Source: Pseudomonas sp. Au-Pse12
GTDB taxonomy: Bacteria; Pseudomonadota; Gammaproteobacteria; Pseudomonadales; Pseudomonadaceae
Length of the DNA: 64,000 bases
Reading direction: 5' to 3'
Assembly: GCF_021341665.1 (NCBI RefSeq)
Contig: NZ_JAJTTH010000005.1
Span: 434,001 to 498,000, forward strand
The position numbers and the translations under genes are program-made. Below are positions 16,464 through 24,515 of this stretch, piece by piece; position 1 is the first letter of the stretch, and every line of letters starts with the position of its first letter. The notes under the pieces were generated by a model. That model searched no databases and was not told the origin of the DNA. It saw only the letters and a program-made list of their open reading frames with translations.

Positions 16464-17474
16464 TTAGCGTCCTTCCAGCAACTGTCCGGCCTGATCCAGC
16501 AGGGCCAGCGGATCCTGGGTCTTGTGAATATCCACCGACAACAGTTGGCGGAACTTGCGAGCACCGGGGAAGCCTGTCCCCAGCCCCAGCACATGACGCG
16601 TGATGTGGTGCATGGCGCCACCTGCCGCCAGGTGCTCGGCAATATAGGGGCGCAAGCGGGCCAGCGCCTCGGCCCGGGAAATCACCGGTGCGGTACTGCC
16701 GAACAGTTGCTGGTCCACCTCGGCCAGCAAATAGGGGTTGTGATAGGCCTCGCGCCCCAACATCACGCCGTCAAAGGTCTGCAGATGTTCATGACAGGCC
16801 TCGAGGGTCTTGATCCCGCCATTGAGGATGATCTCCAACTGCGGGAAATCCGCTTTCAATTGCGCCGCCACATCGTAGCGCAGCGGAGGAATGTCACGGT
16901 TTTCCTTGGGTGATAGGCCTTCGAGAATGGCAATCCGCGCATGCACGGTAAAGCTGGTGCACCCGGCTTCCTCGACCTGACCGACGAAGTCGCACAGTTC
17001 GGCATAACTGTCCCGTCCGTTGATGCCAATTCGATGTTTGACCGTCACTGGAATCGACACGGCATCGCGCATGGCCTTCACGCAATCGGCCACCAGCGCC
17101 GGGTGGCCCATCAGGCAGGCACCGATCATATTGTTCTGTACCCGGTCGCTGGGGCAGCCGACATTCAGGTTGACCTCATCGTAACCATGCTCCTGAGCCA
17201 TGCGCGCGCAGGCCGCCAGATCCGTCGGTGTGCTGCCCCCCAGTTGCAACGCCAGAGGGTGCTCGGACTGGTGGTAGCGCAGGAAGCGTTCGTGATCACC
17301 GTTGAGCAGCGCCCCGGTAGTGACCATTTCGGTGTAGAGCAGCGTGTGCTTGGACAACAGGCGCAGAAAGAACCGGCAGTGACGGTCGGTCCAATCCATC
17401 ATGGGTGCAACGCTAAACCGCCGAGACAGCGTAGGGCTTGAGTTTATTGGGGCTGTAGCTGAATTCTGGACCAT
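16464..17474 (-). CDS. dusA: tRNA-dihydrouridine(20/20a) synthase
   Basis: FMN enzyme reducing U20/U20a in the tRNA D-loop. 336 residues. SVAPMMDWTDRHCRFF marks the FMN-binding start of the barrel; NLNVGCPSDRVQNNMIGACLM holds the catalytic Cys (GACLM) and the DusA-specific pattern; VHARIAILEGLSPKENRDIPPL and LNGGIKTLEAC follow. The first 15 residues before SRRFSV are poorly conserved, so the exact start is somewhat uncertain. It is followed on the same strand by tal. Confidence 0.96.
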   Translation of the reverse strand: MVQNSATAPINSSPTLSRRFSVAPMMDWTDRHCRFFLRLLSKHTLLYTEMVTTGALLNGDHERFLRYHQSEHPLALQLGGSTPTDLAACARMAQEHGYDEVNLNVGCPSDRVQNNMIGACLMGHPALVADCVKAMRDAVSIPVTVKHRIGINGRDSYAELCDFVGQVEEAGCTSFTVHARIAILEGLSPKENRDIPPLRYDVAAQLKADFPQLEIILNGGIKTLEACHEHLQTFDGVMLGREAYHNPYLLAEVDQQLFGSTAPVISRAEALARLRPYIAEHLAAGGAMHHITRHVLGLGTGFPGARKFRQLLSVDIHKTQDPLALLDQAGQLLEGR

Positions 17475-17747
17475 TTTGCTCTACGTGTTTAAGGCGTGTT
17501 TGGGGGTGAACGGGCGTTTTCTGAGGAGTGCTGATTCAAGGTGGCAAGCACTTTTGCTCGGGGGCCACAGGACGATTGCCATGATCAGGTTTCGCTTACG
17601 TACCGCTGGCGGCATCGGCAATAGGGTGCATAACGGCTGTTGCGACGCTGCCCGAGTTTATCAAGAGAGTTGGGCTCGTGCCTGAAAACAGGTGACTCGG
17701 GATTGGCGGCGCGTGCGGTAAGGCAAGGGTTGAAAAGGGGGGGGGCG
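17475..17747. other. 273-base gap upstream of dusA
   Basis: No plausible ORF, RNA gene or hairpin terminator seen. Contains a G-run (GGGGGGGGGCG near 17738-17748) at the end of the adjacent gene. Confidence 0.4.
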
Positions 17748-18251
17748 TTATCTTGTGACCGAGCGCCAGGTCACCAGCCCATCCAGGCCATGGGTGGATT
17801 TCAGGTAGTTGAGCGTGTTCTGTGCCTCGGCTTTTTCTTCAAACGGGCCCGAGAGCGCGTGGGGGGCTTCATCGAGGATTGTCGGTATGTCGATCAGCGT
17901 TAGCTGCGCGGCCAGTCGTTCAAACTCTTCATCGCTATTGGCAGTGAATCGCGCTACCCAGCCGCTGCGATCTTTTAGGGCGATAGGTTCCACGTCGGCT
18001 TTGCAATGTTTGCATCGTGTGGCAGCCGCTTTGATGGCTTGGGTGCAGGCGGGGCAGGGGCGCAGGTCCTCATGCACCAGCGCGTCGACGCCGGTCTTCG
18101 CCAAGCGAGGCATCAACAAAACGGCGATCAGGGCAACGCCAGGGAGAAAAAGCCCGATTGCAAACCATCGTGGTCCTGATCGGCCGCGTGTGTTCGCCAG
18201 GTAGGCGGTCATGCCAGTCAGAATGAGCCAGAGAAGTAGGTGGACGCTCAT
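17748..18251 (-). CDS. membrane protein with zinc ribbon and SPOR-like C-terminus
   Basis: 167 residues, not recognised as a named family. Two N-terminal membrane segments (residues 4-20 and 29-48), then a four-Cys ribbon C66-x2-C69-x10-C80-x2-C83 (CPAC...CKHC). The C-terminal 70 residues resemble a SPOR/ferredoxin-like fold: WVARFTANSDEEFERLAAQL and GPFEEKAEAQNTLNYLKS, the latter like the GPF-x-AE-AxxxLk pattern of SPOR domains. Membrane-anchored with a cytoplasmic metal-binding module is the simplest reading. It lies upstream of dusA on the same strand, about 270 bases away. Confidence 0.7.
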   Translation of the reverse strand: MSVHLLLWLILTGMTAYLANTRGRSGPRWFAIGLFLPGVALIAVLLMPRLAKTGVDALVHEDLRPCPACTQAIKAAATRCKHCKADVEPIALKDRSGWVARFTANSDEEFERLAAQLTLIDIPTILDEAPHALSGPFEEKAEAQNTLNYLKSTHGLDGLVTWRSVTR

Positions 18252-18328
18252 TGCGACTTCCTTTTGTAAAATTCGACCAAGCCCAACATGCCGTCGAAGT
18301 GTTCAGTTATTTCAATAAGGCGGCGATC

Positions 18329-19228
18329 CTAGCATTTTTGCCCAAGTATCCGCCCTAGCCGCAGCACCGAGTGATACCCCGCCACAACGCCAAATCGCAC
18401 CCAGACCCCAGCCGAAACGCCCCAGGACAGCACCCTCGGGTAATCATCTCGAAAGAACTTGGCATAGAAACGAATCATCCCCCGGTGTTTGTGCCATTCG
18501 ACAAACAGCGGACGAGAGCGACTGCAGGCGCCCCAGGTATGAAAGATCCTTGCCTGTGGTACGAAACAGACCTTCCAGCCTTCCTGACGAAAACGCATGC
18601 ACAGGTCCAGGTCTTCGCAGTGCAGGAAATAGCCTTCGTCCCAGCCGCCAACGCTGTCCAGGGCTTCGCGCTTGATCAGCATGCAGGCGCCGGAAATGGC
18701 CTCCACGAGGGTCGGATGGGGAGGCAGGGGTTCGCGGTGCAGGAGGAAGTCGGAAAACAGCCGTGGCGACAGCCAGGCCAGGCCCGACAAGTTGAGGGCA
18801 CGAACCACCGCTCGCCGTGGCGTGGGAAAGACCCGGCGCCCCCCGGGTTGTTCGCTACCGTCGACATTGCACAGCAGGCCACCCGCCATGCCCAGGTCGT
18901 CGGCCTGGCGCAGGGCGTCGACCATTCCTTGCAGCGCTCCTGGCTGTAGCACGGTATCGGGGTTCAGGAACAGGATATGCGCCTGCTCGCAGTGGGTGGC
19001 GCCCAGGTTGCAGGCGGCGGCGAAGCCGGTGTTGGTTGGATTGCGCAGGATGATCAGGCGCTTGTCGGCACCGAAACGGGTCGTCACCCGTTCCAGGCTG
19101 TCGTCGTGGGAGGCATTGTCCACCAGCACCAGCCTGCTGACGCCCTGGGCCAGTACCGAGTTCACGCAGCCTTCCAGCAGTACCCCGGCGTTGTAGTTGA
19201 CCACTACCACGTCACAGGAACGCGGCAT
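18329..19228 (-). CDS. family 2 glycosyltransferase (rhamnosyltransferase-like)
   Basis: 299-residue GT-A enzyme and the last gene of the leftward polysaccharide operon. CDVVVVNYNAG starts the nucleotide-binding fold, ILFLNPDTVLQPG supplies the DxD-like NPD, and GYFLHCEDLDLCMRFRQEGWK is the acceptor/catalytic region typical of WbbL-type rhamnosyltransferases. There is a weakly hydrophobic C-terminal stretch (VLSWGVSAGVWVRFGVVAG). It overlaps the upstream glycosyltransferase by 17 bases, which indicates cotranslation. Sugar specificity cannot be told from sequence. Confidence 0.9.
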   Translation of the reverse strand: MPRSCDVVVVNYNAGVLLEGCVNSVLAQGVSRLVLVDNASHDDSLERVTTRFGADKRLIILRNPTNTGFAAACNLGATHCEQAHILFLNPDTVLQPGALQGMVDALRQADDLGMAGGLLCNVDGSEQPGGRRVFPTPRRAVVRALNLSGLAWLSPRLFSDFLLHREPLPPHPTLVEAISGACMLIKREALDSVGGWDEGYFLHCEDLDLCMRFRQEGWKVCFVPQARIFHTWGACSRSRPLFVEWHKHRGMIRFYAKFFRDDYPRVLSWGVSAGVWVRFGVVAGYHSVLRLGRILGQKC

Positions 19229-20315
19229 GGGCCACCTCGAAGCGTTTTGCCCAGGAGTTGGCCTCGCGGAATTTCAGGGTCTCGGCCAGCGGCTCGGTAA
19301 ACGCCAATGCCTGGTGAACAACCTGGGGAATATCGGCAACGCTGTCGCTGAGAAACACGCCTTGAACACCGCGCCTGTTGCTCATTTCGCCGAATGCCGT
19401 GCTGACCACCGGCAAGCCCAGGGCGCGGTATTCGTAGTACTTGATCGGGTCCACGTAGCGGGTGATGTCGTCGCGCTTGAACGGAATCAGGCCAACGTCG
19501 AATTCGGTCATGGCTTGCAGGGCCGCTTCGTGGGAAAGCGCCGGCAAGCGCTGGATATTGGCCGCTAGTGCAGCGGGCGAAGTGCCGTGCAAAGGGCCGA
19601 TCAGGCGCACTTGCGCCTCGGGAAAGGCCAAGGCCAGGGCCTGCACGAAATCCCAGTCGAACCACTTGGCGAGGGTGCCGATGTAGCCGAACACCGGGCG
19701 ACCGCTAGGGGCTGCGGGGCGGGCCAGCGGCAGGGCTGGCATACGTTCGCTGGCGCAGCCATTGTGCAGCAGTCGCGTGTCGACCTGTTGCTGCTGCCAG
19801 TAGTGCTGCAAGCTCGTGCAGGACGCCAGGGCGGTGCTCACCGCTTGAGCGGTCTGGTGCTGGCGCCGGCGCATGGCATGGCGCGACCAGCCCTGGTAGA
19901 ACGCCGGCACATTGTCCATGACGTCATAGAAACTGCCGACGAAGATCGGTTCCTGCAGCAATTGCAGCGCCAGGCGCGAGGGCTTGCCGATGCCGAGCAG
20001 GGTGGGTTCCTCGGCAAAGCGGCGGATCTGCTGTTTCAGTCCCTGCCAGAGCAGGCGGTTGACCCAGCCCGAACCGGGCAGGGGTTCTATGGGCAAAGCC
20101 AGTGCCTTGGACAGGGTCAGCCAGTTCGGCAGCTCAACGGCCGGGCCCTGTTGTGGCGGCTGTGCGAGCAGGTCGGCCATGACGGGCAAGCGCGTGGGAT
20201 AGGGCTCGACCCACAGCACTGGCGCCTGAGTGGCTGCGTGGAACTGACGCACCAGTTCATGGGGGCGTTGCGTGAAGCTGTGCCAACTGACCGGCGACAG
20301 ATAAACCAGCCTCAT
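19212..20315 (-). CDS. GT-B glycosyltransferase (GT4-like)
   Basis: 367 residues from the ATG at 20315, whose ATGA overlaps the stop of the upstream gene by 4 bases; longer in-frame openings do not match the family. LVYLSPVSWHSFTQRPHELV is the N-terminal Rossmann half; VFGYIGTLAKWFDWDFVQAL opens the C-terminal half, and LIPFKRDDITRYVDPIKYYEY is the donor-binding loop with its conserved Glu. The protein resembles the N-terminal half of its upstream neighbour (both share an RPxHL N-terminal motif, YxGxLAxWFD and PxKxYEYxxLGxPVV-like stretches), suggesting an old duplication. Confidence 0.87.
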   Translation of the reverse strand: MRLVYLSPVSWHSFTQRPHELVRQFHAATQAPVLWVEPYPTRLPVMADLLAQPPQQGPAVELPNWLTLSKALALPIEPLPGSGWVNRLLWQGLKQQIRRFAEEPTLLGIGKPSRLALQLLQEPIFVGSFYDVMDNVPAFYQGWSRHAMRRRQHQTAQAVSTALASCTSLQHYWQQQQVDTRLLHNGCASERMPALPLARPAAPSGRPVFGYIGTLAKWFDWDFVQALALAFPEAQVRLIGPLHGTSPAALAANIQRLPALSHEAALQAMTEFDVGLIPFKRDDITRYVDPIKYYEYRALGLPVVSTAFGEMSNRRGVQGVFLSDSVADIPQVVHQALAFTEPLAETLKFREANSWAKRFEVAHAAFL

Positions 20316-22390
20316 GAGGGTTCCCTGGCGGTGTGGGGAATCCACGGGCGGCCCCATTTCGCCTCGTACAGTGCCTTGTTCCGGTTGAACAGTTGTTGGC
20401 GCTGGCCGTCGGGCATTTGATTGAACGAAGCGGAAAGATGGTGATGAATGAACACATCTTCGGCGAAGGCGCAGGACAGTCCGGCCTGCTCGACCCGCCG
20501 GCAATAGTCGTCGTCCTCGAAGAAACCCAGGCCGAAGGCTTCATCCAGCGGGCCGACACGCTCATAGGTCGATCGGGGCATCATCACCGCGAAAAAACCG
20601 AGCGTGGCGCAGGGCACCACCTGGTCTACATGGCGCCAGGTGTGTTGGCCGGCGCGGCCGGGCATCTCCTTGAGGGTCCGGTAGCTGATGTCGATCTTCG
20701 CTTCATTGCCAATATTGTTGGTCACCGGCCCGATCAGGCCGAGCTGCGGGTTGCGTTGCAAGTGGCGGCGCAGAGTCTGCGCCCAGCCGGTGGTGACCTG
20801 AGTATCGTTGTTGAGCAGGACCAGAAATTCGCCCCTGGCCCGTGCCAGGCCCTGATTGTTGGCCGCGGCGAAGCCCAGGTTGCCGGGGTTGAGAATGAGT
20901 GAGTGGCCGCTGTCGCTGGCCCACTGCTGGAGGAACTCGACGCTGGCGTCGGTAGAGGCGTTGTCGACGACGATGATCTCCAACTGTCGGCCAAGGGGGT
21001 CGGCAGCCAGGCTCGCCAGGCAGTCGCGGGTGAATGCCAGGTTGTTGTGGGTCACTACAATCACGCTGATCAAGGGTTGGGGAACATCTTCTTCCACCAG
21101 CGCCTTCAGCCGTTTTATCCGGTGCTCCCAGGTCTGTTGGGCGGCGAACTCCTGGCGCTGGCGGGCCGCGTTGTCAGATGCGGGTTCCTGCAATGCCCGG
21201 GCGATGGCCTGGATAAAGGACGGCACATCCTTGGCGACGGCCACCTGCTGGCCGAACTCCTGCAACTCCGGCAGATCCACTGCCACCACCGGTTTGCCGG
21301 CGCTCAGGTATTCGTAGACCTTGACCGGGTTGGTGGCCAGGGTCAGCGCCTCGATCCGGAACGGCAGGATGCCGACAGCGAACACCTGCAGGTAGGCGGA
21401 CAGTTGCGCATAGGGGATTTCGCCAGTCAGCCTGACGTTGGCATGGCGCCGCAGGCACGCGCCGACGCGCGCGGTATCGGCGCCGATCAGCAGCACCGTG
21501 CAGTGGCTGAAGGCCTCGGCGATGGCGCCCACCAACTCGACATCGAACCAATGGGCCAGCGCGCCGTAGTAGCCGATCACCGGGCGTCCCTGCGGGTCCT
21601 GGTAACCGTGCTGCACCGCCGTGGAAAAGTAGGCGAAGTCGGCGGCGTTGCGCAGTACCGCGCGTTGTCCGCTAGCGACGGGCGGGCAGCGCTGGTTCCA
21701 GTATTGCTCCAGCCACGCCGAGGCAAACAGCGTGACGTCGGCATCCCTGAGCAGCTCATGCTCCAGCTGCAGCAAGGCCGGCACGTTGTTGCCGAAGCCC
21801 TGGTGGTCATCCATGCAGTCATAGACCAACCGGCTGGCCGGCAGCACCCCGGCGACGGGAGCCCAGAAGGGGTGCTGGACCAGGGAGATCACCCACTGCG
21901 AATCGGCCCAACTCAGTAGCTCGCCGATACTGCGGCGCAACTGCAGGATCACTGACTCTTGCGGGGCGGCGTAGTAGAGGGGCGGCGCTGTGCGAGCGAA
22001 CAGTCGGACTTCGAACAACCGTCCGTGCTCATCCAGTGGGCGCAGACTAAAACCATCGCGGGGGTCGTCTTCCAGGCTTGCCGAGATGTAGAACACCCTG
22101 CGGCCGCTGGAGCTCAAGCCACCGGCCAGGTGCTGCGGCCGCTGGTGGCGAAAATCCCAGTCGATAACTCCCCAGAACAGGTAGTCCGGCAGCTGCGGCA
22201 GCGGTGCTTGCAGCGCACAAGCCGGCGGCTGAAACAGGCTGCATGCCAGAGCTTGGCTGCGGATTTTCGTGTGCGCGGGTCGCAGCGTCCGTCGGTAGAG
22301 CCGACTCAAGAGCGCCCTCAGGGAATAGGGAAGAGGCAGCTTTCGATAGACACTGAGCAGGTAGCGGAATAACACAGCACGATCAGGCAT
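20312..22390 (-). CDS. two-domain glycosyltransferase (GT4-like plus GT2)
   Basis: 692-residue fusion. Residues ~70-400 form a GT-B domain: WGVIDWDFRHQRPQHLA, GYYGALAHWFDVEL, and LPFRIEALTLATNPVKVYEY. Residues ~430-692 form a GT2 domain: ISVIVVTHNNLAFTRDCLASL, EIIVVDNASTDASV, FLVLLNNDTQVTTGW (DxD-like NND) and GLGFFEDDDYCRRVEQAG. Two active sites in one chain suggest addition of two successive sugars. The first 60 residues are basic and helical with no clear membrane span. The ATG is preceded by a 50-base gap after the oxygenase gene. Confidence 0.9.
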   Translation of the reverse strand: MPDRAVLFRYLLSVYRKLPLPYSLRALLSRLYRRTLRPAHTKIRSQALACSLFQPPACALQAPLPQLPDYLFWGVIDWDFRHQRPQHLAGGLSSSGRRVFYISASLEDDPRDGFSLRPLDEHGRLFEVRLFARTAPPLYYAAPQESVILQLRRSIGELLSWADSQWVISLVQHPFWAPVAGVLPASRLVYDCMDDHQGFGNNVPALLQLEHELLRDADVTLFASAWLEQYWNQRCPPVASGQRAVLRNAADFAYFSTAVQHGYQDPQGRPVIGYYGALAHWFDVELVGAIAEAFSHCTVLLIGADTARVGACLRRHANVRLTGEIPYAQLSAYLQVFAVGILPFRIEALTLATNPVKVYEYLSAGKPVVAVDLPELQEFGQQVAVAKDVPSFIQAIARALQEPASDNAARQRQEFAAQQTWEHRIKRLKALVEEDVPQPLISVIVVTHNNLAFTRDCLASLAADPLGRQLEIIVVDNASTDASVEFLQQWASDSGHSLILNPGNLGFAAANNQGLARARGEFLVLLNNDTQVTTGWAQTLRRHLQRNPQLGLIGPVTNNIGNEAKIDISYRTLKEMPGRAGQHTWRHVDQVVPCATLGFFAVMMPRSTYERVGPLDEAFGLGFFEDDDYCRRVEQAGLSCAFAEDVFIHHHLSASFNQMPDGQRQQLFNRNKALYEAKWGRPWIPHTAREPS

Positions 22391-22440
22391 TTTGATCCAT
22401 TACCGAGAAGAAGCGGGAGCCCATTTGTGGCGAAACAGGG

Positions 22441-23133
22441 TCAGCCATGAGGGGCCTCGTAGTTGTGCAGCGGTGTCTGATCTCCGGCCGGCCACATTGA
22501 GCTCAGCGAGCCCGGCCGATAGAAGGTAACGGTCATGCTGCGGCGGGAGGTTGGGCAGTCGTCGACCACTTGTGACACGCAGTGCCATGAGTCATCGGTG
22601 CGTACCAGCACCGCAGAGTTGCCTACCAGTGGTGGAATCACTGCGACCACGTCTTGCGGGTTCGCCGAGCGCAGGATGTTCAGGCACCCACCGTCCTCGA
22701 TGTTCCAGGATTGGTTGAAATAGAGGATGTGGGTCACCAGCTTGTCGCTGAGGTCGGGATGAGGCCCCAGGCAGGCCTTGGGCCCGTAGTGGAATACATT
22801 GACCTCCATGGGCGCCGTGCGCAGGTCGATATCGGTCAACGTTGACAACGCCAGGCGATAGGCCGGTGCAATCAGCGCTTGAGCCAGTTGCCGCCAGGCA
22901 GGGCTCAAGCCCTGCTCGTGAACGATGCGTCCGGTGCCCATTTCCACCAATTGCCTGGCTTGATATTCGTAGTCTTTTTCTCCGCCATATCCGTAGACCC
23001 GCTTGAAAGCGTCATGCGGATAGGTGGTGGCCAGTGCGGCGGCGTCTTCGGCGGAATACAGGCCATCGATCTGCCCCCAGTAGAAGGGCTGTTTATGGAG
23101 TGGCTGTTGATTGAGTCTTGTCAGGTCTAGCAT
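22441..23133 (-). CDS. 2OG-Fe(II) oxygenase-like protein
   Basis: 230 residues from the ATG at 23133, which has GAGGAG 9 bases upstream; the ATG at 23142 abuts that Shine-Dalgarno and is unlikely. The iron site is visible as H125-P-D127 in GPHPDLSDK and distal H184 in DDSWHCVSQV, with R197/R198 in SRRSMTVTFYRPG placed to hold 2-oxoglutarate. The pattern fits the prolyl-4-hydroxylase-like superfamily, members of which occur in O-antigen and capsule clusters. It overlaps the pyruvyl-transferase-like gene by 7 bases. A sugar, lipid or protein substrate are all possible. Confidence 0.8.
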   Translation of the reverse strand: MLDLTRLNQQPLHKQPFYWGQIDGLYSAEDAAALATTYPHDAFKRVYGYGGEKDYEYQARQLVEMGTGRIVHEQGLSPAWRQLAQALIAPAYRLALSTLTDIDLRTAPMEVNVFHYGPKACLGPHPDLSDKLVTHILYFNQSWNIEDGGCLNILRSANPQDVVAVIPPLVGNSAVLVRTDDSWHCVSQVVDDCPTSRRSMTVTFYRPGSLSSMWPAGDQTPLHNYEAPHG

Positions 23134-24515
23134 CGATTCCATCTCCTCAATAAGTATCTGAAGCCGCGTCGTATGGAGCGTAGTGGCGCGGTGATGCGAT
23201 AGGAGCTGGAGCTGTACATGCGCTCGAGCTCGCCGCTGGTCTGGCCGATGAGTTCCTGTTGTTGCGCCTGCAGGTCGGTCAACTGCTGCAGGCGGACTTT
23301 CAGCTCGTCCAGCTCGGCCTGTTTGCTCAGGCATTCCTCGCGCCAGTCCAGGTGGGTTTCCTCCAGCAGGCCGGGCAGCGCTTGCCAGAAGCGGTCCAGC
23401 GCCTGGCTGGTGGAGCGCGGGCCCTGGCTGATGAGTTCAGCTACCCGATCCCAATGGCGATGCACTTGTTCCCGCGCGGCGCTCACCCGGGGGCAGGGCT
23501 GCGTTGTACCCAGGCGTTGCAGGAACCACTGGGGGTCGATTGCCTGGCCGTTGGGCAGGGCATGGACTCCTCGGTATTCCCGTAATGCGGTGTACTTGCC
23601 CAGGCTCAGGTCGGCCGAGCTGAAGATGGGCACGCCAAAGGCCAGGGCGCTGATTGCCAGGTGATAGCTGTGACCGATCACCCCTTGGGCGTGGGCCAGG
23701 ATTTCGGCCAGAAGCAGTGGCTCCGGCCAGGTGGCAAGGCTGACGGCCCGCGGCAGGCCGGTGCCGAGAGTGGACTCTTGATCCCCCAGTACCGGGCCAA
23801 TGGGCAATAGCAGCAGCTGCCAGCGGGCAAAGGTTGCACTGTGGGTTTTCCACAGGTGCAGGAAGCGCTCCAGGCCGTTGATCGCATGCACCACCAGATA
23901 GGGGCCGTGCAGTCCTGCCGTTTCACACAGACGCCGGTAGGCGGGTGTCGGTTGCTGTGGGTCAATCAGCTCGGGCAGGCCGAAGGCGGTATCCGGCAGC
24001 ACCTCGACCTGCACCTGCTCGCTCAGTTCACGCAGTGTGTTTGCCGACAGCGCATCGCGCACTCGGACATGGGTGCTCTGTTCCAGGGCCAGCCTGACCA
24101 GCGGCTTGGCCCAGCACGGAATCGGATTGCGGTGCATGCCGGGGGCATTCCAGATCAACGGCACATTGTGTTGCAGGGCAATCAGCGCGGGGGACAGCCA
24201 ATAGCCCGTGGGGTGGTGGATCTGTGGGCTGGGAGGGAAGTAGTCGGGTGCGACCACCTTGTCGAAACGAATAATGAAGCCTCCGCCGATCAGTACCCCA
24301 TCCAGGCTGTCGACGAACTGGGGCAGTTCGCTGACCGAGGTCACGGGATAGGGCCATTCTGGCGTGCTGCGCGAGTGGTAGGAGAACGCTCGCAGGCGCA
24401 CCGCGCCCAGGCGCTTCTGCAGTGCCGCCTCGGCAAGAATGGGAAACAGCAGGTCGCCGTAGTTGGCCACGTCGAAAGTGCCGAAGATTGCGACCTGCCA
24501 TTCCTTGGTGCTCAT
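23127..24515 (-). CDS. polysaccharide pyruvyl transferase family protein with C-terminal coiled coil
   Basis: 462 residues. The N-terminal ~340 residues match the CsaB/WcaK-like family: VAIFGTFDVANYGDLLFPIL (family GxxNxGD motif), VLIGGGFIIRF, VRVRDALSANTL, VLPDTAFGLPEL and GVIGHSYHLAISALAFGVPIF. It would transfer pyruvate from PEP to a sugar as a ketal. A coiled coil (residues ~380-430) leads to SSSSYRITAPLRSIRRGF, a short motif that recurs at the ends of proteins in surface-glycan clusters and may associate with membrane. ATGA overlap with wzt. Confidence 0.86.
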   Translation of the reverse strand: MSTKEWQVAIFGTFDVANYGDLLFPILAEAALQKRLGAVRLRAFSYHSRSTPEWPYPVTSVSELPQFVDSLDGVLIGGGFIIRFDKVVAPDYFPPSPQIHHPTGYWLSPALIALQHNVPLIWNAPGMHRNPIPCWAKPLVRLALEQSTHVRVRDALSANTLRELSEQVQVEVLPDTAFGLPELIDPQQPTPAYRRLCETAGLHGPYLVVHAINGLERFLHLWKTHSATFARWQLLLLPIGPVLGDQESTLGTGLPRAVSLATWPEPLLLAEILAHAQGVIGHSYHLAISALAFGVPIFSSADLSLGKYTALREYRGVHALPNGQAIDPQWFLQRLGTTQPCPRVSAAREQVHRHWDRVAELISQGPRSTSQALDRFWQALPGLLEETHLDWREECLSKQAELDELKVRLQQLTDLQAQQQELIGQTSGELERMYSSSSYRITAPLRSIRRGFRYLLRRWNRC

